Assembly (NCBI GenBank): GCA_005879535.1
Contig: VBKI01000041.1
Coordinates: 1 to 37,622, forward strand
DNA from: Deltaproteobacteria bacterium
GTDB taxonomy: Bacteria > Myxococcota > Myxococcia > Myxococcales > 40CM-4-68-19
DNA length: 37,622 nt
Direction: 5' to 3'
In this document: one piece after another, positions 26,082 through 35,495 of the stretch
How positions within the stretch are numbered: position 1 is the first letter of the stretch
Layout of the letters: every line of letters starts with the position of its first letter
Program-made: the position numbers and the translations under genes
The notes under the pieces: model-generated
What the model was told of the DNA's origin: nothing
Database searches by the model: none
What the model saw: the letters and a program-made list of their open reading frames with translations, nothing else

Positions 26082-26792
26082 GTGTCCATTTCGCTGCGGC
26101 TTCGGCGCATTGCGCTCGGAGTCCTGGATCTCGTGTTCCCCGCGCGCTGCGCGGCCTGCGACGCACCTGGCGACTCGCCGTTCTGCGCCCTCTGCGCGGA
26201 GACGCTGATCCCGGTGCCGGCGGGATGCCCCGTTTGCGGAGTTCCCCAGGACGAATCGCTGCTTCCGGCTCTCAAGCCGCGCCGGTGCCCGCATTGCCGC
26301 GCTTGTCCGCCACGATTCGTGCTTGCCGGCGCACCGTACTTGCACGGTGGAGCCCTGGCGGAAGCGATCTATCGGCTGAAGTACCAGAGACGCGAGGATC
26401 TCGGATCGGCGCTGGGCGTCCTGTTCGAGGCCTGCGCAGTGCCAAAGTCGGACGTGCTGGTGCCCATCCCGCTGCATCCGCGCCGGCTGCGGCAGCGCGG
26501 GTACGACCAGGCGCGTCTGCTCGCCGATGGCGCCTCGAAGCGGTTCCACCTTCCGGTCGCGCCGCTGCTGCGGCGGGTACGCGAGACGGGGCAACAGGTC
26601 GGACGCGACCGCACAGCGCGAGAGCGGAGCGTTCGCGGCGCCTTCGCCGCGAAGGGGGACGTCCTCGGCGCGCGCGTCTGCCTCATCGACGACGTGCTCA
26701 CGACCGGTGCGACAGCGTCTGCGGCGGCGGGCGCCCTGCTCGACGCCGGCGCGGCGCGGGTAGAGGTGCGCACGCTCGCGCGCGCTCCGTAG
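26082..26792 (+). CDS. comF: ComF family phosphoribosyltransferase-like protein
   Basis: The 236-residue protein has an N-terminal Cys-rich zinc-ribbon region (CAACDAPGDSPFCALCAETL, then CPVCG and CPHCRAC) and a C-terminal type I phosphoribosyltransferase domain with the PRPP loop CLIDDVLTTGAT. Conserved ComF segments YRLKYQ, VPIPLHPRRLRQRGYDQA and ERSVRGAF are present. In naturally competent bacteria ComF/ComFC is needed for DNA uptake or processing; outside them the role is unclear. The start is uncertain: GTG 26082 is used and GTG 26070 is possible. It follows the DUF309 gene after 62 bp. Confidence 0.88.
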   Translation: MSISLRLRRIALGVLDLVFPARCAACDAPGDSPFCALCAETLIPVPAGCPVCGVPQDESLLPALKPRRCPHCRACPPRFVLAGAPYLHGGALAEAIYRLKYQRREDLGSALGVLFEACAVPKSDVLVPIPLHPRRLRQRGYDQARLLADGASKRFHLPVAPLLRRVRETGQQVGRDRTARERSVRGAFAAKGDVLGARVCLIDDVLTTGATASAAAGALLDAGAARVEVRTLARAP

Positions 26793-26882
26793 GAGTGAAC
26801 GGCCGCATGCCCGAAGGATTGGCGGACGGGCCCTTGACGCGTTACAGCACGATTTGGCGGACCCTTGGAATGAGGCTAGCCG

Positions 26883-26906
26883 ACCCACCGTTGCTTCGGG
26901 GTGGGT
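26883..26906 (+). other. Hairpin in the comF/TPR spacer
   Basis: ACCCACC at 26883-26889 pairs with GGTGGGT at 26900-26906 around a ten-base loop, in the 150-bp gap that is the longest non-coding stretch of the window. There is no T-run after it, so it is a weak candidate for termination of the proB-comF transcript. The rest of the gap shows no clear promoter. Confidence 0.35.
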
Positions 26907-26942
26907 GGGCTCGCTTCGCTCGCCCCTCGGGAGCCCGAACGC

Positions 26943-28916
26943 ATGCACAGCCTTCTTCTCGCCGCCGCGCTCGCCCTCGTCGCCCCGCTCGACGAGAGCA
27001 CACCTGCGCTCCAGGCTCGCGTGCTTTCGGGGCTGGATCGGCCGCAGGCGGTCGCCGACCTCTACCGCCTCTACGAGCGGCGCGAGGAAAGGGGAGATCA
27101 GAGCGCGCTCCTGCTGACGCTGGAAAAAGCGTCCACATCGCCCAAGGCGCGCGCAGACGTGCGCGCGCTCGCCGCGGAGATGCTGGGCGAGCTGGCGATC
27201 GCACGGGGACAGCTTCCCCGCGCGACCGCGCTGTTCGACGGTGTCGCGCCAATCCGGACCTGGAGCGTCATCGGTCCGTTCGAGAACGACGGGCGCAGCG
27301 GCCTGACGACGGCATACCCGCCGGAGAAGGAAGGCTTCGACCCGAAGGCGGTCTACCGGGGCAAGGAGCACGACGTGGCCTGGCGCGCCCTCGCCAGGGG
27401 TCACGCTCCTTACGGATTCGTCGACCTCTCCGCCGCCGTGTACCCGCGGTCCGACGTGGCCGTGTATGCCGCGACCGTGCTTCGCTCGGCGCAGGCGCAG
27501 GGGGTGCTCTTCCACCTCGGCGCTAGCGGCGCGACGCGTGTCTGGCTCAACGGCAAGCTCGTCCACGAGGACGCGGCCGTTCACCCCTCGCGCTTCGATC
27601 AGAAGACGTTCTCCGCCGAGCTGAACGCCGGAGACAACTTCCTTCTGGTGAAAGTCGCGCACAACCACGGGCGTCTCGGCTTCTCGCTGCGGGTGGCGGA
27701 TGGGAAGGACGCGCCCCTCGTCTCCCTGGCGCGCGACGCCCGGTCGCCGGAGTCGAAAGCGATCGCTTTCGCCGCGGCGTCCGAAGCCGGGCGGAAGCGT
27801 GCAACGCCCGCGAACAAGCCCGCGGACGCGTTCGACGAGCTGCGCAAGGCCGCGGCCCTGCATCCACGCGACGCCCGTGCGCAGGAGGACCTCGCCATCG
27901 CCCTCCAGTGGCGCCAGCCGACCGACGAAACGGAGCGCATGCCGCTGCGTGCGATGGAGCGCGTCATGGACGTCGCGTCCACGGACCCGGAAGCGGCGCT
28001 TCGATTCGCCCGCCTCGAGGATCGCGACGCCAACAAGCGCCGCGCGGCGCTGGAGACGGCGTTGGCAGCCCACCCGGACAACGCCGCGCTTCTCGACGCA
28101 CTCGCCAATTACCGGCTCGATCGCGGCGAAGGCTGGGCGGCGCTGGAGCTGGCGCGCAAGGCGCGCGCGTCCGCTCCGCAGTCGATCGATCCCATGCTGA
28201 CCGAAGCTCGGGCGCTCGACGGCGTCGGCCTCTCCGCGCGCGCATCGCTGCTTCGCATCGAGACGGCGAAGGTACGGCCCGATCTGGCTCGCGCCCGTCG
28301 CGCCGCTGCCGGAGCGTACCGGCGGCTCGGCCGCAGCGAAGACGCCGCCACGGAGCTGAAGCAGGCGCTGGCACTGCGATTCGACGACGCGGAAGCGCGC
28401 GGAGACCTGGTCTCGCTGGCGCTCGACCGCGGCGAGCTGAACGATGCACTGAAGCTCCTGGGCGAGACGCTCGCCATCGAACCCGCCACGCTGTATCCGC
28501 GCCTGCGCGCTGCCGAGCTGCTCTCCGAGAACGGGCGCGCAAACGAGGCGAGCAAGGCGTATGCGCAGGCGATCACGCTCGCGCCGGACGATCCCGAGCC
28601 GCACGAGCAGCTCGGCCGCCACCGCCTGCGGCTGAAGGACGACTCGGGCGCGCTGGCCGCGTTCACCCGCGCGCTTTCGCTGCGGCCCCAGAACCCGGCG
28701 CTGCGCGAGCTGGTCCGGTCCGTGCGTCCCGAGGAGCAGTACGCGGCGGCCTACTTGTACGACGCGAAGGAGCTGGCGAAGCTGAAGCCGCTCGCAGGCG
28801 AGGACGTGGAAGTGCTGGCGGACCTCTCGGTGGTGAAGGTGTTCGCGAACGGGCTCTCCTCGCGCACGCGCCAGCTCATCCTGCGGGGCAGTACTCGCCT
28901 GATCGGCAGGTGGTGA
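26943..28916 (+). CDS. TPR/DUF3857 protein, N-terminal part of a broken transglutaminase-like gene
   Basis: The 657-residue open frame starts with a signal peptide (MHSLLLAAALALVAP) preceded by GGGAG. Residues about 100-260 form a jelly-roll, carbohydrate-binding-like domain (WSVIGPFEND, TRVWLNGKLVHED, NFLLVKVAHNHG). A long TPR array follows (about 290-590; LALRFDDAEARGDLVSLAL, LAPDDPEPHEQLGRHRL). It then enters a DUF3857 domain (VEVLADLSVVKVFANGLSSRTRQLILR) and after about ten out-of-frame residues stops at 28914-28916. The missing remainder is in the next frame, so the two entries are one disrupted gene. It is probably periplasmic or surface-exposed. Confidence 0.75.
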   Translation: MHSLLLAAALALVAPLDESTPALQARVLSGLDRPQAVADLYRLYERREERGDQSALLLTLEKASTSPKARADVRALAAEMLGELAIARGQLPRATALFDGVAPIRTWSVIGPFENDGRSGLTTAYPPEKEGFDPKAVYRGKEHDVAWRALARGHAPYGFVDLSAAVYPRSDVAVYAATVLRSAQAQGVLFHLGASGATRVWLNGKLVHEDAAVHPSRFDQKTFSAELNAGDNFLLVKVAHNHGRLGFSLRVADGKDAPLVSLARDARSPESKAIAFAAASEAGRKRATPANKPADAFDELRKAAALHPRDARAQEDLAIALQWRQPTDETERMPLRAMERVMDVASTDPEAALRFARLEDRDANKRRAALETALAAHPDNAALLDALANYRLDRGEGWAALELARKARASAPQSIDPMLTEARALDGVGLSARASLLRIETAKVRPDLARARRAAAGAYRRLGRSEDAATELKQALALRFDDAEARGDLVSLALDRGELNDALKLLGETLAIEPATLYPRLRAAELLSENGRANEASKAYAQAITLAPDDPEPHEQLGRHRLRLKDDSGALAAFTRALSLRPQNPALRELVRSVRPEEQYAAAYLYDAKELAKLKPLAGEDVEVLADLSVVKVFANGLSSRTRQLILRGSTRLIGRW

Positions 28917-30559
28917 AGGTCGAGCGCGCGCGCATCTATCGCAAGGACGGCAGCGTCCTGGAGAGCAAGTCGGAAGGGGAGCGCAATCTCTCCGAGCCCT
29001 GGTACGGGCTCTACTACGATCTCCGGGCCCGCGTGGTCGGGTTCTCCCAGCTCGAGCCGGGTGACGTGCTGGAGCTGATCACGCGCACCGACGATTCCGG
29101 CTCGAACTTCTTCGCCGACTACTTCGGCGATTTCTCCTATCTGCAGTCGACGCAGACGCGCCGCGTCTCGGATTACGTCCTGCTCGGTCCGCCGGGGCGC
29201 ACCTTCTACGCAAGCGCGACGCCGCTGAAGGGCCTGGTCCACGGCGAGGGAAGGTCGGCGGATGGCGGCAGCTGGCGTCGATGGACGGCGCGGGACGTGC
29301 CCAAGCTCGTTCCCGAGCCGTCGATGCCTGGATACAGCGAGATGCTCGCGTACGTTCACGTCTCCACCTACAAGACCTGGGAGGACGTGGGCCGCTTCTA
29401 CTGGGGCCTGGTCAAGGACCAGCTGCGCGTCACCGACGACGTTCGCGCAGCGGCGCAGGAAGCGGTGAAGGGAATTCCGGACGGCGACGAAGCGGCGCGC
29501 ATCCGCGCCGTATACGACTTCGTCGTCTCGCGTACCCGGTACGTCGGCCTCGAGTTCGGAATCAATTCCTTCAAGCCCTACCCGGTGGAGACGATCCTCG
29601 CCCGCCGCTTCGGCGACTGCAAGGACAAGGCCTCGCTGATGCACGCGATGCTCGAGTCGCTGGGCATCGACTCGCGGCTGACATTGCTGCGGATGAAGCG
29701 TCTCGGCGGCATCGACGAGGCGCCCGCGTCCCTGGCGGTGTTCAATCACGCCATCCTCTACGTCCCCAGGCACCACCTGTTCCTCGACGGAACGGCTGAG
29801 TTCCACGGGTCCGGCGAGTTGCCGGGCGACGACCGCGGGGCGGAGGTGCTGGTGGTGGAGCCCGAGGGCGGGTCGAAATTCTTCCGCACCCCTGACGCGA
29901 CCCCCGCGGACAATTTCGACGAGACGCGGATCTCGGCCCACCTCCGTCCCGACGGAAGCGCAGCGGTCGAGGTCAAGGCGAGCGCCCGCGGCGCCTGGAC
30001 GGCGGAGCTGCGGCGCGTGTTCGAGCCCGCCGACGAGCGCCAGGCGCGGGCGCAGGAACAGCTCGCGCGCGCCGCGTTCCCGAACGTCAAGGTGACGGCG
30101 GTGTCCGTATCCGATCCCCACGACATCGAAAAGCCGTTCGAGACCCAGATCACAGCAACCGCCACGGGCTTTGCCTATCCGAAGGGCGACGGCCTGCAGT
30201 TCGGGCCCTTCGGACACCGCCAGAGCTTCGTCGAGACCTACGCACAGCTCTCGAAGCGGTTGCTTCCCCAGCGCCTCCCGCTGGCGCAGCGCACGGTGGT
30301 CGAGTCCGAGGTCGAGCTGCCCGCGGGATGGACGGCGACGATGCCGGAAGGCGCGCGGGAGACTGGGCCGCAAGGCTCGTACGAGATCGCCTTCACCCGC
30401 GAGCAGGGAAGGGTCGTCGCGCGCCTGACGCTGACGTTGAACGGCGGCGTCCTGCAGCCGGCGGACTATGCGCGGTTCCGCGCGTTCCTCGGGCGGCTCG
30501 ACGATGCGCTGCAGCGGCGCGTGGAGGCGACGCCGCCGGCGCAGACGGCTGCGCGTTGA
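28913..30559 (+). CDS. DUF3857/transglutaminase-like protein, C-terminal part of the broken gene
   Basis: The frame carries the DUF3857 end (RARIYRKDGSVLESKSEG, FSQLEPGDVLELI) and then a transglutaminase-like domain with an intact triad: Cys in RRFGDCKDKASL (bases 29618-29620), His in VFNHAILYV (29747-29749) and Asp in LFLDGTAEF (29786-29788). A C-terminal DUF of about 220 residues completes it. The first in-frame start near the break is GTG 28913, which overlaps the upstream stop as GTGA, so separate translation is possible, although it would split DUF3857. QYSPDRQVV just before this start is clearly also gene sequence, supporting a deletion-type frameshift. The stop overlaps the next ATG (TGATG). 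Confidence 0.75.
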   Translation: MKVERARIYRKDGSVLESKSEGERNLSEPWYGLYYDLRARVVGFSQLEPGDVLELITRTDDSGSNFFADYFGDFSYLQSTQTRRVSDYVLLGPPGRTFYASATPLKGLVHGEGRSADGGSWRRWTARDVPKLVPEPSMPGYSEMLAYVHVSTYKTWEDVGRFYWGLVKDQLRVTDDVRAAAQEAVKGIPDGDEAARIRAVYDFVVSRTRYVGLEFGINSFKPYPVETILARRFGDCKDKASLMHAMLESLGIDSRLTLLRMKRLGGIDEAPASLAVFNHAILYVPRHHLFLDGTAEFHGSGELPGDDRGAEVLVVEPEGGSKFFRTPDATPADNFDETRISAHLRPDGSAAVEVKASARGAWTAELRRVFEPADERQARAQEQLARAAFPNVKVTAVSVSDPHDIEKPFETQITATATGFAYPKGDGLQFGPFGHRQSFVETYAQLSKRLLPQRLPLAQRTVVESEVELPAGWTATMPEGARETGPQGSYEIAFTREQGRVVARLTLTLNGGVLQPADYARFRAFLGRLDDALQRRVEATPPAQTAAR

Positions 30560-33500
30560 TGCGAACGGAAGTCTTCGCGGTCCTGCTTGTCGCGGGCTGC
30601 GCCTCGGGCGCCCGTCGCGCCGAGCCTCCTCGCTGGAATCCGGACGATGCGCGGCGCAGGCTCGAGCAGGCGGAGACCGCGGCGCAGAAGGACCCGTCCC
30701 AGCTCGCCCGCGCAGGATGGCTGCGTTACTTGACAGCCTCGGACGCCAGCGGTGCGCTCCGGGAGCTGGAGCCGGCGTCACGAACGGGAACCCCGGCCCA
30801 GCGCGCGCTCGCCCTGGCGGGACTTGGAGAGATTGCGGAAGACCGCATCGACTCGCTGACCGCCACGCGATCGTTCGTCGCCGCGCTGCAGGCCGCTCCG
30901 ACCGATCCCGTTGCCGAGCTCGCCGCAGTGCGCCTCCTCGATCTGGAGGGCGACTCGCCTCAGGTCGACAACCTCATCTCTGAGGCGGCGCGCGCGCTGA
31001 AAGCGCCCGTTGCCCCGCGGGCGGCGCGGCTCGTCAGGGAGGCCGCGGCTCGGATCGCCGCGAGGCGAGCCGCACTTGCGGCCGGCCCCGCGATCGAGGT
31101 GGCTGCCTGGCGGGCCGTGGGAACCGTGCAGCGATGGCGGGTCGGAGGTCCGTTCGCCGCGCTCCGCCTGTTCGATCTGCGCCAGACGCTCGCGCTCGAT
31201 GGGCGCGTCGCTGCCACAGTCGCGATGAATGATCGAGCGCTCGAGTTTCCGGACGGCGACGCAGGTCTCGACTTCGAGCCGGCCGAGGGTGACGTCTTCT
31301 ATGCGGCGAGCGAGATCGCTCTGGAGCGCGGAGGAGAGTACCTGCTCTGGGTGGAAGGCGCCGCGGCGCTGGAGGCCCGGCTCGACGGCGCCGTGGTGAT
31401 CGCCCGGGTTCCCTATCCGATGGAGAGCCCACGCGCGCAGACGGCGGCCGTGCGCCTCGCGCCGGGCAGCCATCACCTGCTGGTCCGCTGGAGCCGCGCC
31501 GAAGGGAACCGGTTCCGCATCACGCTGGCGCGCGCAGACGGCGACGTCTCCGACCTGACCAGCACCGCGCCGGCCGCCTTGTCGGGAGCGCGCGCCGCCG
31601 CGACCTGCGAGCTCGGCCAGGCGTGCGTCGCGGCGTCGGCATGGAAGGATCGCGCGGATCTGCGCGCCGCCGCCGCTGCGATGCTGGAAGAGGATCCCTT
31701 CGACGCGCTCGCGGCGTGGCTCCTGGCGCGGGCCGAGATGGGAGACGATCGCGCTGCGTCCCGCGCCGCCGTGGACCGCGCCGTGACGCTCTCGGCAAAC
31801 GGCGCGCCCGCGCTCGCACTGCGGGCCCAGCAGCTCCTGCACGACCCGGAGGTGCCGGATCGGATCGCCCGGGCGCGTGCCTTGGCTGACCTCGGCGAGG
31901 CGGCGCGCAAGGATCCGCTGCTGGTCCGCGCACGGCTCACCGCGGCGGCGCTGGAGCGCGACTCCGAGCGGTACGACGATGCCGCGCAGGACCTGGACCG
32001 GGCGGAAGCCATCCTGCGCGAACAGAAGGCGCCGCCGTCCGCCCGGATGCTGGTTGCGCGTGCGCGGCTCCTCGACGCGCGAGGAAACTCGGCGGGCGCG
32101 AGGGCGCGCGCGGAGGAAGCGCTGCGGGCGGTTCCGGGGCGCTGCGACACGCTGCAACTCTTGCTCGACCTGTCGCGGCGCGGAGGATCGCTCTCCGACC
32201 AGGGAAAGTACGGCGAAGCGCTCGTCGGATGCGCCGACGGAGAGTCGGCGGCGGCGCAGGTGGCACGCACCCGCGGCGACCTCGCGCGGGCCGAGCAATT
32301 GCTGAGGCTCGCCGCGGCTCAGCGACCGGCGCAGCCGGGGCGCCTGGAACAGCTCGCGGAGATACAGTCGGCACGCAAGGAGCTCGCTGCCGCCGTCGCT
32401 TCGATTCGGGGCGCTGCCGCTTTGGCGCCGCGGAGCGCCGAGCCGCTGCGACGCCTCGCGAATGCGCTCGAGCTCCTCGGCGAGGCGAAAGCCGCTGCCC
32501 AGGCGCGGAACGCTGCGCTCCGCCTCGCTCCAGGGGATCTGCAGGTGCGCCAGCAGATCGCGCTCGACGAAGGCCGGCGTCTCCTCTCCTGGAGCGACCG
32601 CGACGGCGCGGCGCTGGTGAAGGCCTCGAAGGAAGCGCCTCCGGGGGCGAGCGCCGTGCGGCTGCTCGATTTCGGCGCTGTGCAGATGTTTCCAGACGGC
32701 GGCGGAGTCGAGCGCGTCCACACCGTGGCGCGGGTCTTCGACAAGAAGGGGATCACGAAGTTTGGCGAGGCGCAGCTTCCCGCCGATGCCCAGGTGCTCC
32801 GGCTGCGCACGTTGAAGGCCGACGGGCGCGTGCTCGAGCCGGAATCGATTCCCGAGAAGGAAGGCATCAGTCTGCCCGGGCTCGAGCCCGGCGACGCGGT
32901 CGAGACCGACTACCTGCGCGGAATCGCGCCGCGGGGTCCGGAGATGCCCGGATACTCGCTCGGCGCCTTTTTCTTTCGCGACGACGAGACGCCGATGGGC
33001 GAGTCGACGTACGAGACCCGCACGCCCGCGCCGCCGGAGATCGACGCGCACAACGTGCAGCTTCCGCAGGGTGCGCTGACCCGCGATGCCGACGGTTTCC
33101 GTTTCCGCTACTCCGCGCGCGACGTAAAGCCGCTCCAGCCCGAGCCGCATCAGGTCCCGGAGAGCGAGGTGATGCCCTGGGTGCAATTGGGAACCGGCTC
33201 CGGGCAGAAGGAGCTGATGCGCTCGTTGGCGGACTGGGCGCTGTTGCGGACCCGTTCCGGCAGCGCCACGGCAGAGCTGGCGAAGCGGTCGACGGGCGCG
33301 GGCGTCGAGGATACGGCGCGAAAGATCTACGCGTCGGTCGCGCAGGCGGTGAGAGGACGGTCGACGGGCTCCGAGTTCCAGACGAGCGCCGCGCACATTC
33401 TCGCTCAAGGCCGCGGGAACCGGCTCGTCGTGCTGAAGGCGGCGCTCGCAGCGGCCCGGATTCCCTCGCACATCGTCTTCGCGCGCACGTTTCTTTCCGA

Positions 33501-34347
33501 TCCGTCTCCCTACCGGTTTCCCCGTGGCGACGTCTTCGGTTACGCGGTGCTACGCATCGATCTGCCCGGTGGATCGGCTTGGATCGACCCCTCGTACCGG
33601 TTGGCTCCCTTCAACCAGCTTCCGGCGTTCCTGCGCGGACAGGACGGGTGGGTGGTGCCGGAGCCGGGCGAGGAAGCGGCCTATCTCCAGCTGCCGCAGA
33701 CGCTGCCGGACCAGCGCGACGGCCGGAGCCTGCAGCTGAGCCTGTCGCTCGACGCCGAGGGCCTCGCGAGCGGGACCGGCCGCGACGAGCATCATGGCTT
33801 CGAGGCCGCATCGCTCAAGGACGCGCTGGAGCGTCTCGACGGCGAGCAGCGCAAGCAGGCCGTCGAGTCGATGCTCGGACGTGGGCTGCGCGGCGTGACG
33901 CTGGAATCGCTGGCCATCGAGCGCGAGGCGGAAATCGGCGGGACGGCGACGCTGCTCTACGGGGTGCGCGTGCAGCTTGCCCGGCGAGATGGCGCGCAGC
34001 TCTTCGTGCCCGCAGCGCTGGTGCCGTCGCGCCTGGCGCGCCGGTGGCTACAGACGGCAGAGCGGCAGGTGACGCTCCTGATCGATTCGCCGGAGATCGT
34101 CACGCAGCGCGCGGCCATCGCGCTGCCGCCGTCGTGGTCCCCGCGAGGTTTGCCGAAGCCGCTGTTCATCGCGACGCCGTTCGGCGCGTACTCGTGGAGC
34201 GCGCGAGCCGAGGCTGGAAAGCTGGTGATCGAGGAAGCGCTCTCGATTCCGCAGCAAAGGGTGAAGCCGGACCGCTACGCGGCCTTTGCGGCGTTCGCGC
34301 GCGACGTCGATCAGGCGCAGTCGCAGGAGCTGGTGGTGGCGCCTTAA
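30559..34347 (+). CDS. Large lipoprotein with TPRs, DUF3857 and a catalytically dead transglutaminase-like domain
   Basis: The 1262-residue product begins with a lipoprotein signal (lipobox LVAGC, Cys14). It has the same plan as the preceding broken gene: helical repeats, a jelly-roll-like domain (WRVGGPFAALRLFDL, YLLWVEGAAALEARLDGAVV), long TPRs, DUF3857 (VRLLDFGAVQMFPDGG, SLPGLEPGDAVETDYLRG) and a transglutaminase-like domain. In that domain the expected catalytic Cys aligns with Arg952 (QGRGNRLVVLKAAL) and the His with Tyr995 (FGYAVLRID); only the Asp remains (Asp1010, AWIDPSYR). It is therefore a paralogue that has lost enzyme activity and may serve as scaffold or partner. Its stop overlaps the hemW stop on the other strand. 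Confidence 0.85.
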   Translation: MRTEVFAVLLVAGCASGARRAEPPRWNPDDARRRLEQAETAAQKDPSQLARAGWLRYLTASDASGALRELEPASRTGTPAQRALALAGLGEIAEDRIDSLTATRSFVAALQAAPTDPVAELAAVRLLDLEGDSPQVDNLISEAARALKAPVAPRAARLVREAAARIAARRAALAAGPAIEVAAWRAVGTVQRWRVGGPFAALRLFDLRQTLALDGRVAATVAMNDRALEFPDGDAGLDFEPAEGDVFYAASEIALERGGEYLLWVEGAAALEARLDGAVVIARVPYPMESPRAQTAAVRLAPGSHHLLVRWSRAEGNRFRITLARADGDVSDLTSTAPAALSGARAAATCELGQACVAASAWKDRADLRAAAAAMLEEDPFDALAAWLLARAEMGDDRAASRAAVDRAVTLSANGAPALALRAQQLLHDPEVPDRIARARALADLGEAARKDPLLVRARLTAAALERDSERYDDAAQDLDRAEAILREQKAPPSARMLVARARLLDARGNSAGARARAEEALRAVPGRCDTLQLLLDLSRRGGSLSDQGKYGEALVGCADGESAAAQVARTRGDLARAEQLLRLAAAQRPAQPGRLEQLAEIQSARKELAAAVASIRGAAALAPRSAEPLRRLANALELLGEAKAAAQARNAALRLAPGDLQVRQQIALDEGRRLLSWSDRDGAALVKASKEAPPGASAVRLLDFGAVQMFPDGGGVERVHTVARVFDKKGITKFGEAQLPADAQVLRLRTLKADGRVLEPESIPEKEGISLPGLEPGDAVETDYLRGIAPRGPEMPGYSLGAFFFRDDETPMGESTYETRTPAPPEIDAHNVQLPQGALTRDADGFRFRYSARDVKPLQPEPHQVPESEVMPWVQLGTGSGQKELMRSLADWALLRTRSGSATAELAKRSTGAGVEDTARKIYASVAQAVRGRSTGSEFQTSAAHILAQGRGNRLVVLKAALAAARIPSHIVFARTFLSDPSPYRFPRGDVFGYAVLRIDLPGGSAWIDPSYRLAPFNQLPAFLRGQDGWVVPEPGEEAAYLQLPQTLPDQRDGRSLQLSLSLDAEGLASGTGRDEHHGFEAASLKDALERLDGEQRKQAVESMLGRGLRGVTLESLAIEREAEIGGTATLLYGVRVQLARRDGAQLFVPAALVPSRLARRWLQTAERQVTLLIDSPEIVTQRAAIALPPSWSPRGLPKPLFIATPFGAYSWSARAEAGKLVIEEALSIPQQRVKPDRYAAFAAFARDVDQAQSQELVVAP

Positions 34348-35495
34348 AAGAACCGCAATGACACTTCGGTGTGTAGATCGAGGCCGCGATCGTTGAGCCG
34401 GAGGATCGCTCCGTCGAGCGAGCCCAGTCCTTCCTCGACGATTCGGCCGATCGCCGCAGCATGTCTCTCGCGAACGGCCAGATCGAGATCGCGCTCCAGC
34501 GCGGCCAGATCGATGCCTTCCGCGAGACGCAGTCCCGTGAACATCCGCTCGCGCAGGTGGTCCTCGGGCGAGATGCGCTCCGAGGACGCCTCTCCGGTGC
34601 CGGAGCGCTCGACGCGCTCCATGTACCGCTCCGGCGAGCGGTCGTTCGCATACCGGAGCCCTCCACCGCCCTGGCGCAGGAACCCGCACGCGCCGCAACC
34701 CGCGGCAGCGTACTCGCCTCCGCGCCAGTAGAGCGAGTTGTGGACCGACTCTCGTCCCGATCTCGCGTAATTGCTGATCTCGTACCGGGCGTATCCGCCT
34801 TTGCCGAGCTCTCCGCGGACTGCGTCGCCCATCTCGGAGACGACCTCGTCGTCCGGAAGCGTCAGCTCTCCGCGCCGCAGTGCCTTGGCCATCGGCACTT
34901 CTTCGGCGAGCCCGTGCAGCGTCAGGGCGTAGCAGGAGATGTGCTCCGGGCCGAGCGCCACCGCGGCGGCGGCATCCCGGGCGGCAAGCTGCGGCGTCTG
35001 CCGCTCGGCGCCGTGGATGAGGTCCAGCGAGACGTTGCGAAACCCGGCTGCGCGGGCCGTCTCGAACGCGCGCACTGCGTCGGAACCGCTGTGCCTTCGC
35101 CCGAGAGCGACGAGTTGCGCCGGCGCGAACGACTGCACGCCGATGGACAGCCGGTTCACGCCCAGCTCGCGGAAGGCGGCAAACCTCTCCTCGTCGGTGG
35201 TCCCGGGATTCGCCTCGAGCGTCACCTCCGCTTCGGGTTCGACGGACCACAGCGACCGGATCTCCCGGAGCACGCGCCCGAATTGCGTCGGGTCCCACAG
35301 CGACGGCGTGCCGCCGCCGAAATAGATGGAGATGGCCTTCCGATCCGGAAACTGCGCCGCGCGGACGCGAAGCTCGCGGACCACGGAATCGGTGTAGCGC
35401 TGCTGCGGGATCACCGCTTCGGCGCGAGACGCGAAATCGCAGTACGGGCACTTCGAGAGACAGTACGGGAAGTGGATGTAGACGCCGAACTGCAT
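34344..35495 (-). CDS. hemW: Radical SAM protein HemW (heme chaperone)
   Basis: The 383-residue protein begins GVYIHFPYCLSKCPYCDF, giving the radical-SAM C-x3-C-x2-C cluster motif, then YFGGGTPSLW, VTLEANPGT, NRLSIGVQSF, LDLIHGAERQT and the HemW C-terminal domain. HemW was long called anaerobic coproporphyrinogen oxidase-like, but known members bind heme and deliver it, and lack coproporphyrinogen oxidase activity. The HNSLYWRGGEY segment is typical of HemW. The ATG overlaps the GST stop (ATGA), so the two genes are cotranscribed. Confidence 0.93.
   Translation of the reverse strand: MQFGVYIHFPYCLSKCPYCDFASRAEAVIPQQRYTDSVVRELRVRAAQFPDRKAISIYFGGGTPSLWDPTQFGRVLREIRSLWSVEPEAEVTLEANPGTTDEERFAAFRELGVNRLSIGVQSFAPAQLVALGRRHSGSDAVRAFETARAAGFRNVSLDLIHGAERQTPQLAARDAAAAVALGPEHISCYALTLHGLAEEVPMAKALRRGELTLPDDEVVSEMGDAVRGELGKGGYARYEISNYARSGRESVHNSLYWRGGEYAAAGCGACGFLRQGGGGLRYANDRSPERYMERVERSGTGEASSERISPEDHLRERMFTGLRLAEGIDLAALERDLDLAVRERHAAAIGRIVEEGLGSLDGAILRLNDRGLDLHTEVSLRFF

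Noticed and set aside
26022-28622. 866-residue minus-strand open frame
   Set aside because: It is antisense to comF and the TPR gene, and its composition (QRR, RGEEH repeats) is that of a shadow frame.
28829-28920. 12-base direct repeat as a mobile-element target duplication
   Set aside because: Both copies encode the same Val-Val-Lys-Val type strand segment and there is no inserted element between them; it is kept only as a note to the deletion.
30778-33471. 897-residue minus-strand open frame
   Set aside because: It is antisense to the lipoprotein/TPR gene, which has a signal peptide, repeats and domain motifs on the plus strand.
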